Shown here: positions 1 to 7,841 of the stretch, piece after piece
How positions within the stretch are numbered: the first letter of the stretch is position 1
Layout of the letters: each line of letters opens with the position of its first letter
Source: Corynebacterium ammoniagenes DSM 20306
GTDB lineage: Bacteria; Actinomycetota; Actinomycetes; Mycobacteriales; Mycobacteriaceae
Direction of reading: 5' to 3'
DNA: 64,000 bases
Assembly: GCF_001941425.1 (NCBI RefSeq)
Contig: NZ_CP009244.1
Location: forward strand, 1,674,001-1,738,000
Program-made: the position numbers and the translations under genes
The notes under the pieces: generated by a model
Told to the model about the DNA's origin: nothing
Database searches by the model: none
The model's input: only the letters and a program-made list of their open reading frames with translations

Positions 1-1334
1 TAAACCCCGGCGATGTCCTAATGACGAATAATCCTTATGTCGGAGGCTCCCACCTTCCAGATATGTGCGTGATTACCCCGATATTTGTTGACGACGAGGT
101 GGTGGCCTTGATCGCCACGATGGCTCACCACGTCGATATCGGCGGAATGACGCCAGGTTCGATGGATGCCGCAGCGACAGAAATCTTCCAAGAAGGCATC
201 CGCGTCCCGCCCATCAAGTTGTTCTCAGGCGGTGAGATCCAACGCGAAACCCTCGCATTTCTGCTGATGAATATTCGCACCGCGGATAAGACCCGCGGAG
301 ACCTCATGGCGCAGGTGGCAGCCAACCGTCTAGGAGAGCGCCGCGTTCTTGAACTGATTGAGGAATGGGGAACCCAAGAATTCACCAGCTCCTGTGACGC
401 GCTCGTTGCATACGGTGAGCGTCGCACGCGCGCAGCGATAAGCAGTCTTCCCAATGGAACGGGCACATTCACGGACTACCTCGAGCACAACGGTGTCGAA
501 CAAGTAGATATCCCTATTACCGCCACTGTGACGGTAAGCGGTGAGGAAATCACCATCGACCTGACAGAAGCCGCCGATCAGGTTAAAGGTGCTGTGAACT
601 GCTCCTATGCGGTGGCACAAGCGTGCGCAGCCTACGTCGTTAAGATGTTGGCAGATCCCACACTGCCGTCCAACGCTGGACTCACCGCCCCCATCGACGT
701 GCGTACTCGCCCGGGCAGCCTGGTCCACGCGGAGTTCCCTGCGCCGGTAGCGCACGGCAATACTCAAACCTCACAGCGCATCGTCGATACGATCCTCGGT
801 GCATTTGAGGAATTTACCGAACACCTCGTGCCAGCGGCATCGAGCGGCAGCATGAGCATCGTGACCATCGGTGGCGTCGACACGCGAACCGGCGACTACT
901 ACTCGTATGTAGAAACCTACGGCGGTGGCCAAGGCGCAGCGTTCGATATGAATGGCGCTTCAGCCACCCATACCCACATGACTAATACACGCAACACACC
1001 GTGTGAGGTCATCGAACGCGAATACCCACTGCGCGTCGAAGCCTATGAAATCTCTCGGGGTACCGGCGGCAAAGGAAAGACCTCCGGTGGCGACGGAATT
1101 TTGCGTCACCTCACGCTGACCCACGGCAGTGCAACCGTTGTTGCCGGAACCTCCCGCGTGACCACCAAACCGTGGGGCTTGCAGGGCGGTGAACCGGGAA
1201 GTAACGCGCAGATTCAAAAGCACACCGACGAGGAGACAACCGCATTGCCAGCCATGAGCAAATTCGATGTGGAGGCCGGCCACGGCGTATCCATCCAAAC
1301 CGCAGGAGGTGGAGGCTATGGAAGCCCGCACTAA
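1..1334 (+). CDS. Hydantoinase B/oxoprolinase family protein, 5' end outside window
   Basis: The reading frame is already open at base 3 and reads NPGDVLMTNNPYVGGSHLPD, a mid-protein signature of the HyuB family, so the true start lies upstream. The visible 443 residues end with the family's conserved C-terminal blocks: HTHMTNTRNTP (about residue 325), EYPLRVEAYE, and the Gly-rich GGGGYG just before the stop. HyuB proteins are usually 520-590 residues and work with a HyuA subunit in ATP-dependent opening of hydantoin or 5-oxoproline rings. No HyuA is in the window; it may lie upstream. The next gene follows after 39 bases on the same strand, so the two are probably co-transcribed. The substrate cannot be read from the sequence. 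Confidence 0.88.
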   Translation, partial: NPGDVLMTNNPYVGGSHLPDMCVITPIFVDDEVVALIATMAHHVDIGGMTPGSMDAAATEIFQEGIRVPPIKLFSGGEIQRETLAFLLMNIRTADKTRGDLMAQVAANRLGERRVLELIEEWGTQEFTSSCDALVAYGERRTRAAISSLPNGTGTFTDYLEHNGVEQVDIPITATVTVSGEEITIDLTEAADQVKGAVNCSYAVAQACAAYVVKMLADPTLPSNAGLTAPIDVRTRPGSLVHAEFPAPVAHGNTQTSQRIVDTILGAFEEFTEHLVPAASSGSMSIVTIGGVDTRTGDYYSYVETYGGGQGAAFDMNGASATHTHMTNTRNTPCEVIEREYPLRVEAYEISRGTGGKGKTSGGDGILRHLTLTHGSATVVAGTSRVTTKPWGLQGGEPGSNAQIQKHTDEETTALPAMSKFDVEAGHGVSIQTAGGGGYGSPH

Positions 1335-1373
1335 GGCACACATGATTGCCTACACGTTCACTTAACAACCCTC

Positions 1374-2531
1374 ATGAGAAAGGTACAACCCTTGTCCGAT
1401 CAAACAATCAACTTCCGCTACCTCAGCGAACCCGACATGATTGACGCTGGTGTCACCGACATGAAACGCTGCGTCGACGTTATGGAAGAAACCCTCGTGC
1501 TCCTTCGCCAGGGAGACTTCCGCATGGCAGGACCAACCGCCATGTCTCATGGCGCGATGATCGACTTCCCCAAAGAACCACAATTTGAAAACATGCCCGC
1601 TGACGGCCCTGATCGCCGATTCATGGCCATGCCCGCCTACCTCGGCGGTCGCTTCGGCACTACCGGCGTGAAATGGTACGGCTCCAACCTCACCAACCGC
1701 GAGAAAGACTTGCCTCGCTCGATTCACCTGTTCAATCTCAACGACACCGACACGGGCGCTCCCCTCGCAGTTATGTCAGGTAACCTGCTGTCGGCCTATC
1801 GCACGGGCGCAATCCCCGGTGTTGCCGTCAAGCACCTGGCACGGGAAGACTCCCGGGTATTAGGAATCGTCGGACCAGGTGTCATCGGACGCGCGGTTAC
1901 CGAAGCCACCTTAGTTCTGCGCCCGGGAATCAACCGCATCGTGGTCAAAGGCGTCGACGAGGCCGACGTTCAACGCTACGCGGACTACATCCAGCCACGT
2001 TTTCCGCAGATTAAAACCATTGAGGCAGCTGACTCCATCGAGGAAGTAGCCCGGGAATCGGACATCATGACCGTAACAGTCACTACGGATGCCTCCGGCT
2101 CAGAAGCTTTTCCTTATATCAACCACGACTGGCTCAAGCCCGGCGCGCTCCTGCTCCATCCGGCTGCAGTGCGCTACAACGATGAGTTCTTTACCTCCGG
2201 CGATGCCCGCATGGTCGTCGATTCCTGGCGCCTTTATGACGCATGGGCTGATGAATACGCCAATCAGGCCTATGAGAACCTCGGCATTGTTGGCACACAC
2301 TGGCATGACCTTCTAACAGACGGCAAGCTCCAAGCCGACCAGATCGAAGAAATAGCCGATATCGCCACCGGTACCATTCCTGCCCGCCAGAATGACGACG
2401 AGATCATCTTGTACTCGGCCGGCGGCATGCCCGTCGAAGATGTTGCGTGGGCAACCGATATCTACCGCACCGCAGTGGAAAAGAATATTGGTACCCCGCT
2501 GAATTTGTGGGAGACTCCTGCGTTGTCGTAG
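1374..2531 (+). CDS. Ornithine cyclodeaminase/mu-crystallin family protein (tyramine oxidase subunit B-like)
   Basis: A 385-residue NAD(P)-binding protein. A Rossmann motif IVGPGVIGRAV sits at about residues 162-172, preceded by the family block NLLSAYRTGAIPGVAVKHLA that shapes the active site. The C-terminus GGMPVEDVAWATDIYR...LNLWETPAL matches the subgroup that databases name tyramine oxidase subunit B; that name is weakly founded, so a reductase, dehydrogenase or cyclodeaminase acting on an amino or imino acid is the safer reading. An in-frame later start exists, but the annotated ATG preserves the whole N-terminal block. It follows the hydantoinase B gene closely on the same strand, suggesting one catabolic operon for a cyclic or N-substituted amino acid (inference). 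Confidence 0.8.
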   Translation: MRKVQPLSDQTINFRYLSEPDMIDAGVTDMKRCVDVMEETLVLLRQGDFRMAGPTAMSHGAMIDFPKEPQFENMPADGPDRRFMAMPAYLGGRFGTTGVKWYGSNLTNREKDLPRSIHLFNLNDTDTGAPLAVMSGNLLSAYRTGAIPGVAVKHLAREDSRVLGIVGPGVIGRAVTEATLVLRPGINRIVVKGVDEADVQRYADYIQPRFPQIKTIEAADSIEEVARESDIMTVTVTTDASGSEAFPYINHDWLKPGALLLHPAAVRYNDEFFTSGDARMVVDSWRLYDAWADEYANQAYENLGIVGTHWHDLLTDGKLQADQIEEIADIATGTIPARQNDDEIILYSAGGMPVEDVAWATDIYRTAVEKNIGTPLNLWETPALS

Positions 2532-2532
2532 G

Positions 2533-2725
2533 ACATACGGTCCGCGACCGTATGTGGGTCGCGATTAAGTGAATCGCCTGTGGACGAAAAGGCTATCAGC
2601 CTCCGCTCGCAGGCGATTCCGCTGTTCCTGGGTAGCCGGATAATTCCTCATCTTCTTTACAAACTGCCACTGAACCAAAATTCACTCCACTACGGCTGTT
2701 CCATAATTTCGCCATAGTGGAGTGA
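2533..2725. repeat. Three consecutive inverted repeats between convergent genes
   Basis: This gap between two convergent genes holds three separate hairpins. The first is a perfect 10-bp stem (2533-2542 with 2546-2555, loop CGC). The second is a perfect 10-bp stem (2571-2580 with 2610-2619) whose long loop contains a small inner AGGCT/AGCCT hairpin. The third is a perfect 11-bp pair (2682-2692 with 2715-2725). None is followed by a clear T-run, so they are not textbook intrinsic terminators, but together they could end transcription from both sides. Confidence 0.6.
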
Positions 2726-2759
2726 GACAGAAGTGAGCCAGTTATGCGACTAGCAGTAC

Positions 2760-4058
2760 CTATAGTTGTGGGAATCCAAAGACCAAAGGAGTTATCACTG
2801 CGATCATGATAGTCAGCACTATTGTGATCGGAGCACCAAGCTTCAAATAGTCACGGAACCCGTATCCTGCTACCAGGGTTTGAGACATCGCAGTACCGCC
2901 GATCGGAGTGGCAATTGAGGCATTAGAAGCAATTGCGATGGCTAGTACAAAGACGAATGGGTGGTAGCCAACGCCTACTGCAATGCTGACGAAGATTGGC
3001 ACCATCATCGCGGCGACTGCCGTATTAGACATAATGTTTGTCAATACCACCGTGACGACCACTGCAATTGCTAACAGGACCGCGGGGCTCTCGCCGACGA
3101 TGGCTACAGACCATTCGCCTACGAGTTTGCCTGCACCACTGTCGTTCATGCCGGCAGCAATGCCCTGAGCGAACGCAATCAATAGCACCGTGTTCCAGTC
3201 AAGCTGGGCCATAGCCGTTTTGAAGTCGATACACCCAGTCGCGAGAACAATCGCCGCGCCAATCAGTGCAGTAATTTCAATGGGAAGCAGGCCAAACATG
3301 AAGCTAATGACACAAAATACAAGCGTCAATGTTGCAACCCAAGTTTTCCACGTTACTTTGACGTCTAAAGAGCCTTCTGCGTCGTCTGCTCCGACTGTGG
3401 AATGGTCCTCAAACTTGAAGAATTTCCGTTCCATGTTGTAGCCGATAGTCATCATGTAAAGAATCAGCACGAGCAACATCGGGATTGCGATTGGGGCAAA
3501 GTCAAACATCCCCAGCTCGCCGTAGCCTGACTCAGACATGATGCCACTAGCAACTGGTTGAGAGGTCGAGCCGACGAGCGTAATCGTTCCGCCGACCGAC
3601 GCCGCCATTCCAAGTGGCATCAAGAGATTTTTGTTCGTCAGATGACCGGAAGCAGTGGCGACCATACCGCCTACCAAGGGGATAAAAGTTGCCATTAAGG
3701 CGGTATTAGAAAGAAATGCTGAAGCAATACCTGCAACCAGCATCAAGACGCCAAGTAATGCCCGCTCGTTCCTGGCAACGCGAGACTTCAATATCTTTTT
3801 GCCGAGGATGGTAATAGCACCGGTCTCAAACAGCGCATAGCCTACAATCAGCATGCCGAAGACCAGCAAGGTTACTGGCGTTGCAAACCCTGAGTAGACC
3901 TGCTTGAAGTCCATTGCACCGACGAGTGCCAGAACAATCGATGAGATCAGCGCTGTCAAAGCGATTGGGATTCTATCCAGAAGAAAAATGACCAGCGTTG
4001 CAATAATGATTAGCAGGGTTACGTGCTCAATGCCGATCCCGCTTAGTAAATCTGTCAT
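2760..4058 (-). CDS. SLC13/DASS family anion (dicarboxylate-type) transporter
   Basis: A 432-residue, strongly hydrophobic protein with about eleven membrane segments. It carries both Ser-Asn-Thr motifs that bind substrate and sodium in the divalent anion:sodium symporter family: SNTALMATFIP at about residue 118 and MSNTAVAAMMVP at about residue 345. The two halves show the family's inverted repeat. Its ATG overlaps the stop of the upstream dehydrogenase gene (ATGA), so it is translationally coupled as the last gene of a three-gene operon. It probably imports the acid that the two upstream dehydrogenases oxidise. Dicarboxylate, hydroxy-acid or sulfonate substrates are all possible. Confidence 0.85.
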   Translation of the reverse strand: MTDLLSGIGIEHVTLLIIIATLVIFLLDRIPIALTALISSIVLALVGAMDFKQVYSGFATPVTLLVFGMLIVGYALFETGAITILGKKILKSRVARNERALLGVLMLVAGIASAFLSNTALMATFIPLVGGMVATASGHLTNKNLLMPLGMAASVGGTITLVGSTSQPVASGIMSESGYGELGMFDFAPIAIPMLLVLILYMMTIGYNMERKFFKFEDHSTVGADDAEGSLDVKVTWKTWVATLTLVFCVISFMFGLLPIEITALIGAAIVLATGCIDFKTAMAQLDWNTVLLIAFAQGIAAGMNDSGAGKLVGEWSVAIVGESPAVLLAIAVVVTVVLTNIMSNTAVAAMMVPIFVSIAVGVGYHPFVFVLAIAIASNASIATPIGGTAMSQTLVAGYGFRDYLKLGAPITIVLTIMIAVITPLVFGFPQL

Positions 4059-4999
4059 GCTTGTTCACCTCCATTGTGATTTTTTACTGCCAGGTTCTTC
4101 AGTAGCTGTTCATCGCGCCACTGAACACGTTGCTCCCACTGGTCAATTGGGAGAATTTCTCTCCGTTGTTGTTCAACTTTTTGTACGAGGTCAGGAGTCC
4201 AGGGGTCGTGCTGTCCACGTTCTGCACCCTGACGTTCATAGGTTGGGCCAAGTTTTTCGGCATGGGACCGGATGCCTCCACGAGTATTCAAGTCCGCTAC
4301 TTCAAAGGGGCCCATGAAAAACCATCGCTTTCCAAGGCCTTCTCGTACGACCATGTCGATGTCATCTACGTCGGCAATGCCATCGCGGACTAACGCATAT
4401 GCTTCGCGGAGCATGGCGCCTTGAAGCCGATTGAATAAGAATCCCTCGATTTCCTTCTTCAACTGGACCGGCTTCATTCCCACGGAACGATAAAAGTTGG
4501 ACGCAGCACGCACAATCTCAGCGTCAGTACTTGGTGATGGGACAATTTCGATGACAGGCAGTAGATGAGGTGGGTTTCCTGGATGAGCAACGATGGTCTG
4601 CTGCTCAACTTTTAATCCGTTCGCACTTTCTGAGGCAGGAATCGCAGAAGACGAACTTGCGATTACGGTGTCGGAGGACACCAAGTCTGACAGCTGTTGG
4701 AAAATTGCGCGCTTCAGTTCTACTTTCTCCGGCACGCATTCTTGAACAAGCCCTGCACCTGAAACAGCTTCTTCCAGTGACTGACTTAGAGAAATCTTCT
4801 CTAAAACATCCTGTGCATCAACCCCACTGACAGGTTCCATTGCAGTTGCTTTAGCTAGGAGCTCAGTCTCAATTGCAGCTCTGCGTTCTGTATCCGGTTC
4901 AAAGATGCGTACGGCTTGTGCACCACCCGCAAAGATGATGGCGAATGAGACTCCAATTGAGCCTCCTCCGATGATGGCAACTTCGTTTATCTTAGACAT
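4055..4999 (-). CDS. 3-hydroxyacyl-CoA dehydrogenase-like NAD-dependent dehydrogenase (lambda-crystallin/carnitine dehydrogenase type)
   Basis: A 314-residue two-domain dehydrogenase. The N-terminal NAD-binding motif AIIGGGSIGVSFA is at about residues 7-19. The catalytic block HPGNPPHLLPVIEIVPS at about residue 130 has the His and Glu expected for the family. The C-terminal helical domain holds NRLQGAMLREAYALV and GLGKRWFFMGPFE. The length fits single-domain hydroxy-acid enzymes such as L-carnitine 3-dehydrogenase or L-gulonate 3-dehydrogenase rather than fatty-acid HADH. I chose the ATG at 4999, which overlaps the end of the upstream SDR gene by 8 bases; an alternative upstream start would add eight residues. 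The substrate is unknown. Confidence 0.82.
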   Translation of the reverse strand: MSKINEVAIIGGGSIGVSFAIIFAGGAQAVRIFEPDTERRAAIETELLAKATAMEPVSGVDAQDVLEKISLSQSLEEAVSGAGLVQECVPEKVELKRAIFQQLSDLVSSDTVIASSSSAIPASESANGLKVEQQTIVAHPGNPPHLLPVIEIVPSPSTDAEIVRAASNFYRSVGMKPVQLKKEIEGFLFNRLQGAMLREAYALVRDGIADVDDIDMVVREGLGKRWFFMGPFEVADLNTRGGIRSHAEKLGPTYERQGAERGQHDPWTPDLVQKVEQQRREILPIDQWEQRVQWRDEQLLKNLAVKNHNGGEQA

Positions 5000-5741
5000 C
5001 GGAAAGCCCCACTGTGATTCCACCGCAGACGTATGCAGTCTGCCCAGTTACAAATCCCGTTCGCTCGTCTAAGAAGTAGGACACAGCATGAGCGACGTCC
5101 TCTGGCTTGCCCATCTTCTTCAGCGGCACCGATTCAATGATCCTTTGTGTCTCCGGTGAATCGGAAGGGTTCGCATTCAGGAATAGATCCGTTGCGATCG
5201 GCCCAGGGGCAACGGCATTTGAGGTAATACCGTGGGCACCTAATTCCAAAGCCCAGGTGCGCGTCATTCCAAGCATGCCTGCTTTTGTTGCGGAATAGGC
5301 AGTCCGCTTCAACTTGCCCAGCGCAGCCCTCGAACTAATAGATACAATGCGTCCAAAGTTCTGGTCAATCATCCCAGGTGTCAAAGCTTGCGCGCATTGG
5401 AATGCGGACCGCAGATTTAGGGACACGGCTGACTCAAAAGACTCCAAGGTTTGGTGCTCGAGCGAATCTGGGAACACCGCACCCACGTTGTTGACGAGTC
5501 GCGTTATTGGCCCATCAGCGAGAACCGTATTCAGCGTATCAGCGGTCGCGGCGGAGTCTGAAAGATCGCAATGGATTGCTCCATCACCCTCACGATCCAA
5601 AATGATTACGTCGTAGCCGTCTTCGTGGCAGCGCTGCGCAATAGCTGCTCCAATTCCATGCGTTCCACCGGTGATTAGCACGCGTTCTTTTGGCGACGTC
5701 TCGTTTGTTACCGACAATCTCTTTCCCTTCTTCGGAAGCAA
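4992..5741 (-). CDS. Short-chain dehydrogenase/reductase
   Basis: A classical SDR of 241-249 residues, with cofactor motif TGGTHGIGAA near the N-terminus, NNVGA, a catalytic Ser in VSISSRAAL, and YSATK as the Tyr-x-x-x-Lys pair. The C-terminal TGQTAYVCGG matches 3-oxoacyl reductase-like members. The frame opens at a TTG (5741); an internal TTG at 5717 has GGGA six bases upstream and may be the real start. It is the first gene of the operon SDR-dehydrogenase-transporter and faces a LysR gene across a 154-base AT-rich gap. Two dehydrogenases in one operon could act on the two stereoisomers of a hydroxy acid or in succession (inference). Confidence 0.8.
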   Translation of the reverse strand: MLPKKGKRLSVTNETSPKERVLITGGTHGIGAAIAQRCHEDGYDVIILDREGDGAIHCDLSDSAATADTLNTVLADGPITRLVNNVGAVFPDSLEHQTLESFESAVSLNLRSAFQCAQALTPGMIDQNFGRIVSISSRAALGKLKRTAYSATKAGMLGMTRTWALELGAHGITSNAVAPGPIATDLFLNANPSDSPETQRIIESVPLKKMGKPEDVAHAVSYFLDERTGFVTGQTAYVCGGITVGLSDV

Positions 5742-5895
5742 TCACACAACTGCCTTTCACTGCGAGCAATTGTGAGTTGACCAATTTGCAGAACATGAAC
5801 TCATTCACCTTGGCCAATAAAAAGAGACGCTACGCACACTAATTAGAATGATCCAATATACTAATCACATGTAGCATTAACTTTCTTTATAACGA
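5742..5895. promoter_or_regulatory. Divergent promoter region, SDR operon / lysR
   Basis: A 154-base intergenic region between divergent genes. The part nearest the LysR gene (about 5825-5890) is clearly AT-rich, with TAATTAGAATG and CAATATACTAATCACA, the usual place for overlapping promoters and LysR T-N11-A type sites. I could not assign a single operator. Confidence 0.45.
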
Positions 5896-5904
5896 GTGGT
5901 GGAG

Positions 5905-6846
5905 ATGGATACGAGACTGTACGAAGCTTTTGTGGTTCTTTCTGAGGAACGTCATTTTTCCCATGCAGCTGACATACTGGGCGTGTCTCAACCCATAGTT
6001 AGTCAACGGATTAAGAAGCTCGAAGCTGAGCTGGGAATTTCGCTCATTATTCGCACCGCGCGGCCAGTGGCTCTCACACGTGGTGGAGAATCCGTACTGC
6101 CATTTGCCAAGCAATTGTTAGAGGCGCAGTATCACTCAAAACGCGTGTCAAAGTTTGATCCTGACTCTCCCATTGGCACAGTGCGAATCGGATACGCAGG
6201 CGCATCCGTTAATCATCTTTTGCCGAAAATGGTTGGCGCGACCAGGCGGATCGCCCCAGGGATCGACTTAAAGCTTCACCCAATGGTCTACGCCGGCAGG
6301 ACTCAAGGACTGGTCCTCAACGGTGAGTTTGACCTTGCATTTTCTCGCCTGCCGCTGACTCACCCCGAGCTTACGGAAAGAATCGTAGAGTACGAACGCG
6401 TAATCGTTGCGGTCCCAGAATCACATCCGCTGGCCGCACACGACGAAGTAGACATCTCAGATTTAAAGGATGAACCCTGGATCCTATTTCCTGCCCAACG
6501 AGGATCTGCTTTACGGGATACCGGCATCCGGCTCGCGCAAAGCTATGGTTTTACTCCTCGCATTGCTCAGGAGGGTCCCGATTCCTACGCCATCTTGAGC
6601 ATGGTCGCTGCTGGCCTCGGTGTCACCATTACTCTAAGTTCAGTGGCTCATATTCAAGTATCAGGAGTTAAGTTCATTGAGCTTTCCGGTGAACCACGGT
6701 ACTTGGTAGCAACATTGGTGAATTGGCCGAATCCTTCACCGGCAGCTCAAATTGTCTTGGACGCTTTTGAAAAACATTGGCCGACCCCGGAGCAACCAGA
6801 CGGAAGAATTCTCGCATTCGATCCCAAGACCAGCCCGTTCCGATAG
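5905..6846 (+). CDS. LysR family transcriptional regulator
   Basis: A protein of about 313 residues. The N-terminal winged helix-turn-helix reads EERHFSHAADILGVSQPIVS followed by QRIKKLEAELG, typical of LysR. The effector domain fills the rest (periplasmic-binding fold, with IVAVPESHPLAAHDEVDISDL around residue 170). Two GTG codons at 5896 and 5899 lie in frame just ahead of the ATG at 5905; the ATG fits the family N-terminus best. It is divergent from the SDR-dehydrogenase-transporter operon, the standard arrangement for a LysR regulator of that operon, and probably activates it when the imported substrate or a product binds. Confidence 0.85.
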   Translation: MDTRLYEAFVVLSEERHFSHAADILGVSQPIVSQRIKKLEAELGISLIIRTARPVALTRGGESVLPFAKQLLEAQYHSKRVSKFDPDSPIGTVRIGYAGASVNHLLPKMVGATRRIAPGIDLKLHPMVYAGRTQGLVLNGEFDLAFSRLPLTHPELTERIVEYERVIVAVPESHPLAAHDEVDISDLKDEPWILFPAQRGSALRDTGIRLAQSYGFTPRIAQEGPDSYAILSMVAAGLGVTITLSSVAHIQVSGVKFIELSGEPRYLVATLVNWPNPSPAAQIVLDAFEKHWPTPEQPDGRILAFDPKTSPFR

Positions 6847-6906
6847 AAGAGCACCAATCAAGGCAGCTCTACAAGGTGCGGAGCTGACACGAGGAAAAGT
6901 ATGACG

Positions 6907-7644
6907 CTATTCGGTAATCTCCCCGACCACGTCATAGCGCAACCACACGCTGCCGTCTTCGAGGGCTTCGACGTTTTTCAGCGCGAACTCGTAGGGTGCG
7001 GGTGTTGTGAAGTCGTCGTTGGCTTCAAATAATGAGTGGGTGTGACGCTCGCCGTCGGCGGTGGGCATAAGAACTAGGCTTAGTTCATCGCAGAGGCCTT
7101 GGCGTAGCATCGACCAGTTCAACGTTCCGCCGCCACCGAGGATGATTTCTTCGGTGTGAAAGACTTCGCCAATCTTGCGTACGGCTTCGGCCATATCGAG
7201 CTCGCTATCCCCAGCGATGATGTAAGAAACGCCCACGGAGCGCAGGTGGGCTTTGAAAGCATCGCTGACGTAATTGGGGATGAGTTCTACGATGTGTGCC
7301 TCGACATCGAAGTAGTTAAAGCTACTGCGGTCCCATTTCAAGGAGCCTTTCCGGTCGACGGCGAAATAGTGCATGGTGGCATCGGGATCCGCGATGAAAT
7401 CTCCCGCTGGCACGGGTTCGGTGGGCTCAGGAAGTACGACATCGGATACGTCGCCGAGGAATGCCCGACTGGTACCGGTGCCACTAATCCAGCTGCGGTG
7501 TTGGGAATAGTAGCGGTCTTTACCCAACATCAGATCAAAATACAGCTTCTGCGAGCGCATGCCGATATCAGTGGGGTTGGCAATGCCGTCAATCTTGCCA
7601 TTGAGCAAGGTGTGCATGTGGCAAATAATTTTGGGACGTGACAT
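6907..7644 (-). CDS. RibD C-terminal domain (dihydrofolate reductase-like) protein
   Basis: A 245-residue single-domain protein of the RibD-C/DHFR fold. The family signature EEIILGGGGTLNWSMLRQGL at about residues 165-185 is the NADPH-binding glycine stretch, followed by DELSLVLMPTADG. The N-terminus PKIICHMHTLLNGKIDG is the usual first strand. Stand-alone members reduce pyrimidine-like or other small substrates; most are uncharacterised. A GAGGAG ribosome-binding site precedes the ATG. It is convergent with the LysR gene and divergent from the UvrA-like gene. It lacks the deaminase domain of true riboflavin RibD, so a role in flavin synthesis is not supported. Confidence 0.78.
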   Translation of the reverse strand: MSRPKIICHMHTLLNGKIDGIANPTDIGMRSQKLYFDLMLGKDRYYSQHRSWISGTGTSRAFLGDVSDVVLPEPTEPVPAGDFIADPDATMHYFAVDRKGSLKWDRSSFNYFDVEAHIVELIPNYVSDAFKAHLRSVGVSYIIAGDSELDMAEAVRKIGEVFHTEEIILGGGGTLNWSMLRQGLCDELSLVLMPTADGERHTHSLFEANDDFTTPAPYEFALKNVEALEDGSVWLRYDVVGEITE

Positions 7645-7841
7645 GACAGTTTCTCCTCATCGTCGGGTGCGATGCCGCCCAGTGTAGTAATGGCTAGAGA
7701 CTTAGTGCGGGGCGCGGATATGGGGTGCAGGGTGCACCGACAAGCGAATGCATAGTGCTCAGCGAACACTCTTACTTCAGGCCTACAGTGGTAAAAGAGT
7801 CCTTTCCTTTTATTGACCGCTGACTAGAAAGTTGATGCGAC

